Shown: piece after piece, positions 59,869-60,438 of the stretch
How positions within the stretch are numbered: position 1 is the stretch's first letter
Layout of the letters: the number at the start of each line of letters is the position of its first letter
Assembly (NCBI RefSeq): GCF_003185915.1
Contig: NZ_QHLZ01000017.1
Span: forward strand, 1 to 60,438
Direction: 5' to 3'
Source of the DNA: Arthrobacter psychrochitiniphilus
Lineage (GTDB): Bacteria; Actinomycetota; Actinomycetes; Actinomycetales; Micrococcaceae
DNA: 60,438 nucleotides
Position numbers and translations under genes: made by a program
Notes under the pieces: generated by a model
Databases searched by the model: none
Told to the model about the DNA's origin: nothing
What the model saw: the letters and a program-made list of their open reading frames with translations, nothing else

Positions 59869-60438
59869 TCAGGAGGCTTTGACAAGCAATAGCTCGTCCC
59901 AGTGGGTGGTGTAACGCGGTGAGAGCATGTCCCGTTTCATGGACCAATCAGGTCCGCCTCGGAGACCTGCACTTCCCAGACCGATACTTCCGCGACCGTA
60001 CTTCTTAGAGACGGATTCCATCAACTGGCCTATGCCGCGTTCCTCGTGGGGGTTCTCGAAGAGTTCCAGCGGTGATTGATTACCGGTGGGGCGCAGGTCG
60101 GTGACCATGATCCCGGCACGCACGTATTTCACACCCTCATAGATCCGTTCACACAAACTATTGGCGGCCTTGTGGAGTAGTACGGGATCTGCGGTGGGCA
60201 TCGGCAACGGCACACACACCGAAGGGTAGGAGATGTTGTCCTGGTTGAAGTGGGACGTACCGGCAAAAGCAGTCAGTACTTTGGCTTGAAGTCCGTGTTT
60301 GGCGAGGCGGGCGCTGGCTTGTTGGGCGTACACGCTCATGACCTGGCCCATATCTGCGGCTGTGGTCACGGGGGTAGCGAAGGAGCGGGAGAAGATCAGT
60401 TGATCTTTACCTACACGTTCCTCTTCCATGGGGATACA
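59869..60438 (-). CDS. umuC: UmuC-type Y-family DNA polymerase, C-terminal part (runs off window)
   Basis: About 189 residues of the little-finger and C-terminal region are present: EEERVGKDQLIFSRSFATPV, VYAQQASARLAKHGLQAKVL, GIMVTDLRPTGNQSPLELFE and the end LRGGPDWSMKRDMLSPRYTT HWDEL in two parts, typical of UmuC/DUF4113. The frame is open to the window edge (codons before 60429 also fit the family), so the catalytic palm and fingers lie outside. It does error-prone translesion synthesis, usually under SOS control; no LexA box can be seen because the promoter is outside. Confidence 0.88.
   Translation of the reverse strand, partial: CIPMEEERVGKDQLIFSRSFATPVTTAADMGQVMSVYAQQASARLAKHGLQAKVLTAFAGTSHFNQDNISYPSVCVPLPMPTADPVLLHKAANSLCERIYEGVKYVRAGIMVTDLRPTGNQSPLELFENPHEERGIGQLMESVSKKYGRGSIGLGSAGLRGGPDWSMKRDMLSPRYTTHWDELLLVKAS

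Overview
The window is high-GC DNA with the gene style of an actinobacterium, most likely Micrococcales (Arthrobacter/Glutamicibacter-like Micrococcaceae). Pointers are the MpaB/DUF2236 oxygenase, HAAS-domain permease, DUF4389, UmuC and actinobacterial tyrosine-integrase relatives, and frequent GTG/TTG starts. No complete tRNA, rRNA, CRISPR array or core housekeeping operon is visible. It reads as a long accessory region: a hotspot where islands have repeatedly inserted and decayed.

Left edge (1-3.8 kb): transposase scraps (ISL3, IS110, IS3), one member of a lipoprotein family that recurs at the right edge, and a repeat unit. Defence island (3.8-21.1 kb): a two-gene Gabija-like system (OLD-type ATPase/TOPRIM nuclease plus UvrD-like helicase), a scrambled scar of a lost type I restriction system, a membrane-anchored protein, an MpaB-type oxygenase gene, and the most notable locus of the window. 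That locus is a seven-gene minus-strand operon (21057 to 11004) in the order hsdM, hsdS, an Mrr-like nuclease, hsdR, an unknown 146-residue protein, a RelA/SpoT-type nucleotide synthetase and a membrane-anchored HD hydrolase. All six junctions overlap (4, 1, 8, 4, 1 and 8 nt), so the genes look translationally coupled and probably act together. I read this as a type I restriction system joined to a modified-DNA nuclease and an alarmone toxin/antitoxin-like module.

Integration scars (21.8-28.6 kb and 41.6-42.3 kb): an excisionase-like gene and a decayed tyrosine integrase are followed by a terminator and a tRNA 3'-end-like attachment site. Three more diverged copies of that site lie downstream. 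Long direct repeats bracket sub-islands (about 3.4/21.9 kb and 24.3/56.0 kb). The stretch 25-27.9 kb carries small membrane proteins, two of which share an N-terminal helix plus beta-rich exported domain with the protein at 8975-9856.

Middle (29.6-41.5 kb): membrane proteins (DUF6544-like, a HAAS-domain protein broken by an in-frame stop, DUF4389), two CPBP intramembrane proteases, and a plus-strand cluster of a 40-residue peptide, a 64-residue membrane protein, a CPBP protease and a NatAB-like ABC exporter. The latter resembles a peptide maturation/export/immunity locus.

Metal region (42.9-50.0 kb): two convergent operons, each preceded by a Fur-family palindrome and separated by a perfect 18-bp hairpin. 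One encodes a heterodimeric ABC exporter-fold transporter; the other a FecBCD-type siderophore/haem importer.

Right edge (51.3-60.4 kb): four lipoprotein genes (three of the recurring family, one of them internally deleted), a serine resolvase pseudogene with its res-like site, a TIR-domain effector, an excisionase-like gene, a GNAT acetyltransferase with a small partner, and the C-terminal part of a UmuC-type polymerase with a 49-residue gene behind it.
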